The notes: generated by a model not told the origin, from the letters alone. A stretch of 7,141 nt of DNA from Chloroflexota bacterium (GCA_013694795.1 JACDBS010000017.1:1-7141); one strand, 5' to 3'; counted from the first letter of the stretch, positions 1-5,387 are shown. A program made the numbers and translations.

Positions 1-21
1 CGAGCGCCACCTCGGAATAGC

Positions 22-199
22 GTCGATACATCGGCGGATCGCGGCGTAAGTGGTCTCCCGCGCGCCCTGGCGCCGATGTATCGGCCCTCGTTGCGCATGA
101 ACGGCGCGCCGGTGCACCCCCCGTGCGGAGTCTGGGCCGATGTATCGGCACAGCGCGACACAGCCCAACCGCCAGGACGCGAGGCGCCGATCTATCGGC
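22..199. repeat. Four-site palindrome array, distal copy (downstream of HTH gene 1)
   Basis: Four 14-bp sites of the form GCCGAT-GT-ATCGGC (6-bp arms, 2-nt centre) start at 22 (degenerate, GTCGATACATCGGC), 72 (perfect), 136 (perfect) and 186 (GCCGATCTATCGGC). Start-to-start distances are 50, 64 and 50 bp, so the array is symmetric about its middle. The whole unit recurs in the same orientation about 900 bp away at 922-1098, with roughly 80% identity by eye between the first and third sites. The last site overlaps the stop codon of the neighbouring HTH gene. No gene is visible in 1-191. Likely protein-binding sites or a REP-like element; the function is inferred. Confidence 0.85.
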
Positions 200-881
200 G
201 TGGCGGTTGCCGACGTCGAATCCACAGCAGGCCGTCGCGACCGAGAGGCTCGCCGGTCCGTAAAGCCCTCAGGACCTCGCGCGACTCTGCAGGCAGCACC
301 GCTCGGACGAATGCCGCGTGTGCGGCGATCGCACCTCGATTTCGCTTCGTGTCCTCGATGACCATCACGAGGCGCACCGGCCGCTGGTGATGCGCGGCGA
401 GGAACTCGCGCTTGCGGGAGTTGCGGCGGTGCTGTGCCTGGAGGTCCAGAATCAGCCGGTCGATCTCGGTGTCAATGATTTCCCGAGCGCCGAAGAAGCC
501 GATGTCCGCCGCCTCGCCGTGGTCGCCCGCTGCCAACTCCATCACCGGCTTCCACGATGCGTGGGCGAGCGAGCACAGCAGCTCCGCAACATGGATCTGC
601 CCAGAATCGCGAAGTGGTGGCGGCCGCGCGGGATACGCCCGCACCACCACATCCAATCCGACGGCGGAGCCCACCGCGCAGAGCGTGTCGAGCTGAACGC
701 CCGGCTCGCCCTCCTCGACGCGCCTCACCGTGTCCCGTGACACCCCGGCCCGGCGGCTGATCTGCTCGCGCGTCATGGCGTGATCTGCACGGGACAGGGC
801 GATCGTCGAACCGACCGCCTCGGATTGCACGCGGGACCGCCTCATCCCCAGCTGCCTGGCCGCATGGCGTCGACTTGTCAT
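192..881 (-). CDS. HTH (XRE-like) protein with C-terminal nuclease-like domain, paralogue 1
   Basis: A 229-aa protein. A helix-turn-helix lies around residues 36-82 (MTREQISRRAGVSRDTVRRVEEG, split here as MTREQISRRAG then VSRDTVRRVEEG), typical of XRE/Cro DNA-binding domains. The C-terminal half (about 95-220) matches the second HTH protein of this window without gaps across D126, E139, D146 and K157, then shares an NR motif (181-182), a VR..LP segment and a GRDGL end. Family knowledge: HTH proteins with this kind of tail (acidic residue, E-x6-D-x-QA, K, then NR) are common in Actinobacteria and Chloroflexota and are usually labelled only as transcriptional regulators. A PD-(D/E)xK-like nuclease fold is my inference. 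The start ATG at 881 lacks a clear Shine-Dalgarno. ATG at 845 is an alternative, but the conserved GTAAG element 21 nt upstream supports 881. The TAG stop (194-192) lies inside a palindrome. The gene probably regulates itself through the flanking sites. Confidence 0.8.
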   Translation of the reverse strand: MTSRRHAARQLGMRRSRVQSEAVGSTIALSRADHAMTREQISRRAGVSRDTVRRVEEGEPGVQLDTLCAVGSAVGLDVVVRAYPARPPPLRDSGQIHVAELLCSLAHASWKPVMELAAGDHGEAADIGFFGAREIIDTEIDRLILDLQAQHRRNSRKREFLAAHHQRPVRLVMVIEDTKRNRGAIAAHAAFVRAVLPAESREVLRALRTGEPLGRDGLLWIRRRQPPRR

Positions 882-902
882 TGCTGCATGATGCCGATGT
901 GC

Positions 903-920
903 GCTTACTGGCTGCTTACT
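903..920 (-). promoter_or_regulatory. GTAAG direct-repeat element upstream of HTH gene 1
   Basis: Read on the minus strand the sequence is AGTAAGCAGCCAGTAAGC: two GTAAG copies 11 bp apart, about one helical turn. It ends 21 nt before the ATG at 881 and abuts the innermost palindrome (922-935). The paralogous HTH gene has the near-identical element GGTAAGTGGCCGGTAAGG at the equivalent place. Conservation in two otherwise diverged leaders suggests an operator, promoter part or mRNA leader element. Its function is not known. Confidence 0.6.
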
Positions 921-921
921 C

Positions 922-1098
922 GCCGATTAGTCGACGGATCGCGGCGTGGGCGGTCGGCCGCGCGTCCTTGCGCCGATGTATCGGCCCCCGATGCACGTGA
1001 ACGGTGCGCCGATGCGCCGCTCGTGCGGAATCTGGGCCGACGTATCGGCATAACGCGACGTGGAGAAGATCCTTGCCACGAAACGGCGATGTATCGAC
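922..1098. repeat. Four-site palindrome array, proximal copy (upstream of HTH gene 1)
   Basis: Sites start at 922 (degenerate GCCGATTAGTCGAC), 972 (perfect GCCGATGTATCGGC), 1036 (GCCGACGTATCGGC) and 1085 (GGCGATGTATCGAC). Spacings are 50, 64 and 49 bp, almost exactly those of the array at 22-199. The intersite DNA at 935-1059 is recognisably the same as at 35-159, including the shared stretches GTGCGG, TCTGG and CGCGAC. The fourth site ends 25 bp upstream of the predicted -35 of the response-regulator gene, so the array lies between two divergent genes and could influence both. The rest of the 882-1209 gap holds the GTAAG element and the response-regulator promoter. Confidence 0.85.
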
Positions 1099-1123
1099 AC
1101 AGCCGCTGAGGCACGGGCAGAGG

Positions 1124-1152
1124 TTGTACGGAATCCGGACGGCGCCTATACT
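1124..1152 (+). promoter_or_regulatory. Sigma-70-like promoter of the response regulator
   Basis: -35 TTGTAC (1124-1129), 17-nt spacer and -10 TATACT (1147-1152, five of six consensus bases). Transcription would start near 1159, giving a leader of about 50 nt. That leader opens with a small hairpin (CCTCC 1160-1164 with GGAGG 1171-1175) before the true ribosome binding site at 1199-1204. Confidence 0.65.
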
Positions 1153-1209
1153 CGCGACCCCTCCACCGAGGGAGGATTGCAGGGCCCGAGCGGCCCACGG
1201 AGGAACCGA

Positions 1210-2703
1210 GTGGCCGATGCTCCCCGTTCCGTGCTTGTCGTGGACGACGAGCCTCAGATCCGCTCGCTTCTGAGCGACCTGCTGAAGGAGGACGGCTACA
1301 AGGTCCGCACGGCGACGACCGGCGCGGAGGCGCTGGAGTCGATCGCGAAGGACCTGCCGGACCTGGTGATGATGGACGTCAAGCTCCCCGACCAGGACGG
1401 TCTGGGTGTGCTGAAGACGCTGAAGCGCGAGCATGGCGAGCTCGAGGTCATCGTGATGACCGCCTTCGGGGGCTCGAGCACCGCCATCAAGGCCATGGAG
1501 CACGGGGCGTATGACTACGTCACCAAGCCGTTCGAGATCGAGGACCTGCTCGCCACCCTGAAGCGCGTCTTCGAGCACGTCGACATGAGCTCCGAGGTCT
1601 CCGCCCTCCGACTGGAGCTGGGCAAGAGCGCGGCCGAGCGGGAGCGCATCGTGGGCAGCGCGAAACCGATGCTGGAGGTCTTCAAGCTCATCGGTAAGGT
1701 GGCTTCGTCCGACGCGACCGTGCTGATCACCGGCGAAAGCGGAACCGGCAAGGAGCTTGTGGCGGAGGCGCTGCATCGGGCCAGCAAGCGCAATCCGCAT
1801 CCGCTGGTCAAGGTGAGCTGCGCGGCCCTGCCGGAGACGCTGCTCGAGACCGAGCTGTTCGGCCACGAGAAGGGCTCCTTCACCGGCGCCATGACCATGC
1901 GCAAGGGCCGATTCGAGACCGCCAACAAGGGAACGATCTTCCTGGACGAGATCGGCGAGATGACCCTGGCGACGCAGACGAAGCTGCTGCGCATCCTCCA
2001 GGAGCGGGAGTTCGAGCGCATCGGTTCGAACGTGCCCATCAAGATCGACATTCGCGTCATCACCGCCACCAACCGCAACCTGGCCGAGGAGGTTGACGCC
2101 GGCCGGTTCCGCGAGGACCTCTATTACCGGCTGAACGTGATCCATATCGACATGCCTCCGCTGCGCGAGCGCAAGGAGGACATTCCGCTGCTGGTGGAGC
2201 ACTTCCTGGTGAAGTTCCGCCACACGCCCGGATCCATCCCCACCACCATCAGCGAGGACGCCCTGGCGCGCCTGGTGGAGTACGACTGGCCCGGGAACGT
2301 GCGCGAGCTGGAGAACGCCGTCGAGCGCGGGGTGGTCCTGTCGCGCGGAAACCCCATCACCGCCGAGCACCTTCCCTTCGCCAACCGTGGCGAGGCGAAG
2401 GACCGCAAGGCGCTCGTTCAGCGTCGTACCCGCCTGGATGACGAAACGGCAGCTCTGGGCGACCGGCGGGATTCGCTCGAAGCCGATGAAGCCGCCGCCG
2501 AGGCAGCCGATCTGGCCGTGGGCGAGGCCAACGGCGACGCTGCGGGTGGGTCCTTCAAGGATCGCGTCTCGTCGCTGGAGCGGCAGCTCATCGCCGAAGC
2601 CCTCGACCGTGCCGGCGGCAACCGCACCAAGGCCGCCGATGACCTCGGGATCTATCGCCGCCTGCTCTACGCCAAGATCAAGGAATACGGCCTCGAGGAG
2701 TAG
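1210..2703 (+). CDS. NtrC-family sigma-54-dependent response regulator
   Basis: A 497-aa three-domain transcriptional activator. The receiver domain (about 7-122) has the acidic pair D12/D13, phosphoacceptor D56, T84 and K106. The AAA+ domain (about 147-375) has Walker A GESGTGKE (175-182), a GSFTGA loop at 222-227 (the sigma-54 contact motif, with S for the usual A), Walker B GTIFLDE (241-247) and arginine residues in RFREDLYYRL (299-308). After an unusually acidic, Ala/Glu-rich linker, a Fis-type HTH (about 449-497) ends the protein. Family knowledge: phosphorylation drives assembly of a hexamer that opens sigma-54 promoters. I chose GTG 1210 over an upstream ATG at 1060 because GGAGGA (1199-1204) precedes it by 5 nt, the receiver homology begins directly after it, and the predicted transcript starts near 1159. 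No histidine kinase is adjacent, so its partner and targets are unknown. Confidence 0.95.
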   Translation: MADAPRSVLVVDDEPQIRSLLSDLLKEDGYKVRTATTGAEALESIAKDLPDLVMMDVKLPDQDGLGVLKTLKREHGELEVIVMTAFGGSSTAIKAMEHGAYDYVTKPFEIEDLLATLKRVFEHVDMSSEVSALRLELGKSAAERERIVGSAKPMLEVFKLIGKVASSDATVLITGESGTGKELVAEALHRASKRNPHPLVKVSCAALPETLLETELFGHEKGSFTGAMTMRKGRFETANKGTIFLDEIGEMTLATQTKLLRILQEREFERIGSNVPIKIDIRVITATNRNLAEEVDAGRFREDLYYRLNVIHIDMPPLRERKEDIPLLVEHFLVKFRHTPGSIPTTISEDALARLVEYDWPGNVRELENAVERGVVLSRGNPITAEHLPFANRGEAKDRKALVQRRTRLDDETAALGDRRDSLEADEAAAEAADLAVGEANGDAAGGSFKDRVSSLERQLIAEALDRAGGNRTKAADDLGIYRRLLYAKIKEYGLEE

Positions 2704-2840
2704 TCCTTCGCCCGGCGGGCCGGTGGCGCGTTCGCGTGTGACCATTTCCATTGGCCATCCGTGGCCGGACGCGTGATTCCGGCGGGGTCTGTCCTCTACA
2801 GCGGCCACACCGGCGGCCACAGCGGATCCCAAGGCAACGG
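2704..2840. other. Intergenic region with short repeats
   Basis: The gap after the response regulator has no convincing gene. It holds small GC-rich inverted repeats (GCCC/GGGC at 2710-2720; GGCCA/TGGCC at 2753-2766), neither followed by a T-run, so neither is a convincing terminator. It also has a tandem direct repeat GCGGCCACA at 2801-2809 and 2813-2821 (12-bp period). The stronger hairpin at 2841-2877 is listed separately. Confidence 0.5.
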
Positions 2841-2877
2841 GTGGTATCCTTCTTGCCTTTCCCAAGGCAGATACCAC
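2841..2877 (+). promoter_or_regulatory. Interrupted stem-loop in the leader of the ytxH-like gene
   Basis: GTGGTATC (2841-2848) pairs perfectly with GATACCAC (2870-2877). Inside, TGCCTT (2854-2859) pairs with AAGGCA (2864-2869) around a TCCC loop, leaving a 5-nt bulge CTTCT on one side. CCCAAGGCA also occurs just upstream (2828-2836), so TGCCTT has two possible partners that cannot both pair. The structure ends 23 nt before the ATG at 2901. There is no T-run, so it is not a simple terminator. It could be an operator, or an attenuator-like leader if transcription begins upstream. TATCCT (2845-2850) within it could instead be a -10 box, which would argue for an operator. Confidence 0.55.
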
Positions 2878-2900
2878 ACGCACGAAGGAACGCTATCGCC

Positions 2901-3167
2901 ATGTTCAGCCGCGTTCGAATTGCGATCCGCTTCTTCTTCGTCGGGCTGGCGGTTGGCATGCTCCTGGCGCCACGCAGCGGCGAAGAGACTCGACGCCTGG
3001 TGCGCGAGAAGGCAGATCGACTCCTCAACGACGTCCTCGACGCCGCGACCCTGGGCACCTACGAGGCCGGGACGACCGAAGAGGCCACGCCAACCACTCC
3101 CAGGCGCGCCGCCAACGGCAGCCGCACCCGCGCCAAGGCACCGGCCGCCAGCGAAGCGGGCGTCTAA
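2901..3167 (+). CDS. YtxH-like small membrane protein
   Basis: An 88-aa protein with one hydrophobic segment (about residues 7-23) followed immediately by LLAPRSGEETR (21-31), the signature of YtxH/gas-vesicle GvpP-like proteins. A short amphipathic, charged helix (about 28-45) and a Thr/Ala/Arg-rich, probably disordered tail complete it. Such proteins are anchored in the cytoplasmic membrane and are often linked to stress or envelope maintenance, but no biochemical role is established. GAAGGA (2884-2889) lies 11 nt before the ATG. An in-frame ATG at 2751 would add about 50 residues unlike the family and would run through the hairpin, so I reject it. The gene lies 18 nt before pcm and is probably cotranscribed with it. 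Confidence 0.8.
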   Translation: MFSRVRIAIRFFFVGLAVGMLLAPRSGEETRRLVREKADRLLNDVLDAATLGTYEAGTTEEATPTTPRRAANGSRTRAKAPAASEAGV

Positions 3168-3185
3168 GCAGCGACCAATAGACCG

Positions 3186-3890
3186 ATGCGCTGGCCGCGG
3201 ATCCCGCGGCGGCGCCGCGGTGCCACCCCCCGACCGGATCATGCGCGCGATCGCGCGCGGATGGTGGCCGAGCAGCTCGAGGCGCGCGGGATCGACGATC
3301 CGGAGCTGCTGCGAGCGTTCGCGACGGTCGAGCGACACGCCTTCGTGGACGGCGACGAGCCCTATGGCGACCACGCCCTGCCGGTCGGATCGGGGCAGAC
3401 CATCAGCCAGCCATACGTCGTGGCGCGCATGACGCAGATCGCCCGACCGACCGAGGGGTGGACCGATGCCAACATCCTGGAGATCGGTACCGGCTCCGGC
3501 TACCAGGCCGCCATCCTGGCGGAGATGGGCGCGAAGGTGACGAGCATCGAGCGCCATGAAGGCCTGGCCGCATCGGCCCGCACAAGGCTCCGCTATGCGG
3601 GCTACGCAAACGTGGAGGTGCACGTCGGCGACGGGACGGCGGGATGGGCAGGTGCAGGTCCGTATCGGTCCATCCTGGTCACCGCCGGGGGTCCATCCGT
3701 GCCGCAGCCGTTGCTGGAGCAGCTGCATCGGTCTGGGGGCAGGTTGGTCATGCCGGTCGGCAGTCGCGAGCACCAGTTCCTGACGCTGGTCGAGCGCGAC
3801 GGCGATGATGTGCGCAGCACGGAGCTGGAGCCCGTCGTGTTCGTGCCACTCATCGGCCAGTACGGCCTGGTTGAAGAGCGCGAGGTTTGA
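3186..3890 (+). CDS. pcm: Protein-L-isoaspartate O-methyltransferase
   Basis: A 234-aa enzyme that methylates L-isoaspartyl residues of damaged proteins using S-adenosylmethionine, starting their repair in the cytosol. Visible family motifs are GSGQTISQPYVVARM (68-82), the SAM-binding ILEIGTGSGYQAAIL (97-111), the acidic ribose-binding loop SIERHE and VGDGTAGW. The C-terminal LVMPVG segment is also typical. The Pcm-like sequence begins at residue 26 (MVAEQLEARGI); the first 25 residues are Arg-rich and not family-like. Translation could start at ATG 3261 instead, but neither start has a clear Shine-Dalgarno. The extension DNA holds a GC hairpin (CCGCGGC/GCCGCGG, 3204-3220) and a 16-bp perfect palindrome (3243-3258), which would suit a leader if the later start is real. 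The gene sits between two small membrane-protein genes on the same strand. Confidence 0.93.
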   Translation: MRWPRIPRRRRGATPRPDHARDRARMVAEQLEARGIDDPELLRAFATVERHAFVDGDEPYGDHALPVGSGQTISQPYVVARMTQIARPTEGWTDANILEIGTGSGYQAAILAEMGAKVTSIERHEGLAASARTRLRYAGYANVEVHVGDGTAGWAGAGPYRSILVTAGGPSVPQPLLEQLHRSGGRLVMPVGSREHQFLTLVERDGDDVRSTELEPVVFVPLIGQYGLVEEREV

Positions 3891-3928
3891 GCGAGCGCTG
3901 GCACACCTCGTGCATCTACCCTAGGCGG

Positions 3929-3937
3929 AGGAGGTGA
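3929..3937 (+). promoter_or_regulatory. Near-perfect Shine-Dalgarno of the YggT gene
   Basis: AGGAGGTGA lies 7 nt before the ATG at 3945, an almost complete match to the 16S anti-SD sequence. It is the strongest ribosome binding site in the window and fixes the start of the YggT-family gene. Confidence 0.85.
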
Positions 3938-3944
3938 ACTCAGC

Positions 3945-4448
3945 ATGACCCACGACCATCGACACGACCCGAATGACCCGGCCGATGTCCATGACCACGC
4001 CGATGAGGGCACCCGCGTCGTCGAGCGGCAGACCTACGTCGAGCGCCCCGTCGCCGATCCTGGCTACGTTCCACCGGCGGCCGGTGCAGGCCAGGTGAAC
4101 GTTTCCAACTCGGGACCCGGCTACGTCGCGACCACGCCCGGCCCGCTGTACTACGCGAGGCGCGTCGTCTCGCTGCTGTTCGGCATCCTGGCCGTGCTGA
4201 TCGGCCTGCGGATTCTGCTGCTGCTGTTCGTGGCGAACCAGCAGAACTCCATCGTGGACTTCGTGTACGGCGTGACCGAGCCGTTCGTGGCTCCGTTCCG
4301 CGGCATCTTCCAGTTCGACGCGGTGACGCCTGGTGGCGGCAGCGTCTTTGACATCGCCGCGCTGGTGGCTCTCATTGGCTGGCTGCTGATCTACCTGCTC
4401 ATCATGGCCATCCTCCGTCTGGGCGACCGGGACCGGGCCGTCGTCTAG
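3945..4448 (+). CDS. YggT-family membrane protein with His/Asp-rich N-terminus
   Basis: A 167-aa protein. The C-terminal half is YggT-like: two membrane segments (about 73-96 and 134-157) separated by TEPFVAPFRGIF (111-122), the family's conserved T-(D/E)-P-x3-P-x-R loop. YggT proteins are small inner-membrane proteins, in some lineages encoded near cell-division or osmotic-stress genes; the precise function is unsettled. The first 70 residues are an extra soluble region that begins with a His/Asp-rich stretch (MTHDHRHDPNDPADVHDHAD) and continues as a Pro/Gly/Val linker. This could bind metal or simply be disordered. The gene lies 54 nt after pcm and ends just before a strong terminator, so it is probably the last gene of the ytxH-pcm-yggT cluster. 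Confidence 0.88.
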   Translation: MTHDHRHDPNDPADVHDHADEGTRVVERQTYVERPVADPGYVPPAAGAGQVNVSNSGPGYVATTPGPLYYARRVVSLLFGILAVLIGLRILLLLFVANQQNSIVDFVYGVTEPFVAPFRGIFQFDAVTPGGGSVFDIAALVALIGWLLIYLLIMAILRLGDRDRAVV

Positions 4449-4470
4449 CCTCTAGCCGTATAGACCGATG

Positions 4471-4505
4471 CGCCCCTCCTCGATTCTTCGGGGAGGGGCG
4501 TTTCT
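4471..4505 (+). terminator. Intrinsic terminator after the YggT gene
   Basis: A nine-base perfect stem CGCCCCTCC (4471-4479) / GGAGGGGCG (4492-4500) is extended by one T-G wobble and three more pairs around a TTCT loop. It is followed by TTTCT. It sits 22 nt after the YggT stop codon, as expected for Rho-independent termination of the plus-strand cluster. Confidence 0.85.
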
Positions 4506-4522
4506 CTGGTCGCCCGTGCGGG

Positions 4523-4655
4523 GTTTGCGCTGGGGCGCAAACAACTCGGAGGTTCGGGCTCGTTTCGGGGCAGATTCGCGCTGGCGGGCAAACGGTGCGG
4601 CTGATTGAGCCGATTCCGACGCCAACCTCCGAGTTACTTGCGCTGGAGCGCAAAT
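4523..4655. repeat. Palindrome array upstream of HTH gene 2
   Basis: There are three copies of a palindrome unrelated to that of module 1. GTTTGCGCTGGGGCGCAAAC (4523-4542) has perfect 8-bp arms. A degenerate copy lies at 4574-4593. The copy at 4636-4655 has perfect TTGCGC/GCGCAA arms and a TGGA centre. Start-to-start spacings are 51 and 62 bp, close to the 50 and 64 of module 1. The outer copies carry adjacent inverted arms, AACTCGGAGGTT (4543-4554) and AACCTCCGAGTT (4624-4635), so 4523-4554 and 4624-4655 form a 32-bp inverted repeat with 26 matching positions. Probable binding sites of the adjacent HTH protein, by position only. No gene is visible between the terminator and the HTH start. 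Confidence 0.85.
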
Positions 4656-4660
4656 CCAAC

Positions 4661-4678
4661 GGTAAGTGGCCGGTAAGG
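4661..4678 (+). promoter_or_regulatory. GTAAG direct-repeat element upstream of HTH gene 2
   Basis: GGTAAGTGGCCGGTAAGG: two GGTAAG copies 11 bp apart, ending 23 nt before the ATG at 4702. The paralogous gene has AGTAAGCAGCCAGTAAGC 21 nt before its start. In both modules the element lies between the innermost palindrome and the gene. The trailing AAGGA resembles a Shine-Dalgarno but is too far from the ATG to act as one for that start. Confidence 0.6.
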
Positions 4679-4701
4679 ACCCCTCTGCCAGCATCGGCGC
4701 C

Positions 4702-5355
4702 ATGGGAAACAGGCAGTCTGTCGTGCGCGAGGCCGCCCGCTTCGCCGAGTGGGTCCTTCGAGAGGTGGGGCGCGAGCTCAGGGTGGCACGGCTCATCGCC
4801 GGCATGACCCAGGGCCAGGTCGCCGGCGTGCTGGGCACGTCGATCTCGCACGTCAGCCGGGTCGAGCACGGGCTCATCAAGGGCGCTGGGCTCGTGGCGC
4901 TATCGAGGCACGCAGCGGTCGTCGGGCTCAAGCCGTGGATCAAGCTCTACCCGATCGTCGGCCGGCCACTGGACAGGGCGCAGCTTGCCCTGTTCGCCAA
5001 GTTCCGAGACCGGATCGCGGGTACCTGGCGGGTGACTCTTGAAGCCCCGATGCCAATCCCCGGCGACCTGCGCGCAGCGGATGCGCTCCTGGCGATGCCC
5101 GGCTGCCAGTGCATGGTCGAGATCATCACGCGCCTCGCAGACTTCCAGGCACAGGTGCGAATGGCCCACCGGAAGCAGCGGGACATCGGTGCGTCGCGGC
5201 TGATCCTGGTCGTCGCCGGTAACGACACGAACCGCCGCGCAGTTCGGGACGCAGGCGCGGCGGTCCGCGATGCATTCCCGTTGGACACCAGGGCCACCCT
5301 CGCGGCGCTGACGTCGGGGGTGGATCCGGGCGCGGATGGCCTGGTCCTGCTCTGA
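4702..5355 (+). CDS. HTH (XRE-like) protein with C-terminal nuclease-like domain, paralogue 2
   Basis: A 217-aa protein from ATG 4702. The HTH (about 25-65; VARLIAGMTQGQVAGVLGTS, then ISHVSRVEHG) is followed by a C-terminal domain with D127, E140, D147 and K158 at exactly the spacing seen in the other HTH protein. NR, VRDAFP and GADGLVLL come next. The LILVV strand before NR and the DFQAQ helix are shared too. I infer a nuclease-like or nuclease-derived fold; DNA binding is well supported, catalysis is not. A GTG at 4666 would give 229 aa, but it lies inside the conserved GTAAG element and lacks a ribosome binding site. ATG 4702 also lacks one, which may mean a leaderless or weakly translated message. 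The gene follows a terminator, is convergent with the glycosyltransferase, and is flanked by its own palindromes on both sides, so self-regulation is likely. Confidence 0.8.
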   Translation: MGNRQSVVREAARFAEWVLREVGRELRVARLIAGMTQGQVAGVLGTSISHVSRVEHGLIKGAGLVALSRHAAVVGLKPWIKLYPIVGRPLDRAQLALFAKFRDRIAGTWRVTLEAPMPIPGDLRAADALLAMPGCQCMVEIITRLADFQAQVRMAHRKQRDIGASRLILVVAGNDTNRRAVRDAGAAVRDAFPLDTRATLAALTSGVDPGADGLVLL

Positions 5356-5367
5356 GTCTCTGGAGAA

Positions 5368-5387
5368 GTTTGCGCTGGGGCGCAAAC
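5368..5387. repeat. Single palindrome downstream of HTH gene 2
   Basis: GTTTGCGCTGGGGCGCAAAC is identical over all 20 bases to the copy at 4523-4542. It begins 12 nt after the HTH stop codon. The bases after it (CGTGCGG) resemble those after the degenerate copy at 4574-4593 (GGTGCGG). It lies between two convergent genes and has no T-run, so it reads better as a binding site or mobile-repeat end than as a terminator. Confidence 0.85.

Noticed and set aside
46..54. GTAAGTGG in the distal array, resembling the GTAAG element
   Set aside because: Only one GTAAG unit is present, it is not upstream of a gene, and the matching place in the proximal array (946-954) lacks it.
22..1098. Repeated palindromes as a CRISPR array
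   Set aside because: The repeats are 14-bp palindromes at alternating 50 and 64-bp spacing, and the intersite DNA is itself similar between arrays, unlike unique spacers. No cas gene is present.
1060..1209. N-terminal extension of the response regulator from ATG 1060
   Set aside because: It would start inside the palindrome array and upstream of the promoter. The receiver domain starts right after GTG 1210, which has a good ribosome binding site.
916..2883. 655-aa open frame on the minus strand
   Set aside because: It lies opposite the well-supported response regulator, whose GC-rich codons leave the antisense frame open. The translation has no recognisable domain and runs across the promoter and palindrome array.
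3243..3258. 16-bp perfect palindrome GCGCGCGATCGCGCGC in the 5' part of pcm
   Set aside because: It lies in Arg/Ala/Asp-rich coding sequence where GC-rich codons easily make such runs, and no second copy is seen. It would regain interest only if translation starts at 3261.
2796..3773. 325-aa minus-strand open frame opposite ytxH and pcm
   Set aside because: It is antisense to two genes with clear family motifs and its own translation shows no motif.
5368..5387. Palindrome between convergent genes as a bidirectional terminator
   Set aside because: No T-run on either side, and the same 20 bases occur upstream of the HTH gene, where termination would make little sense.
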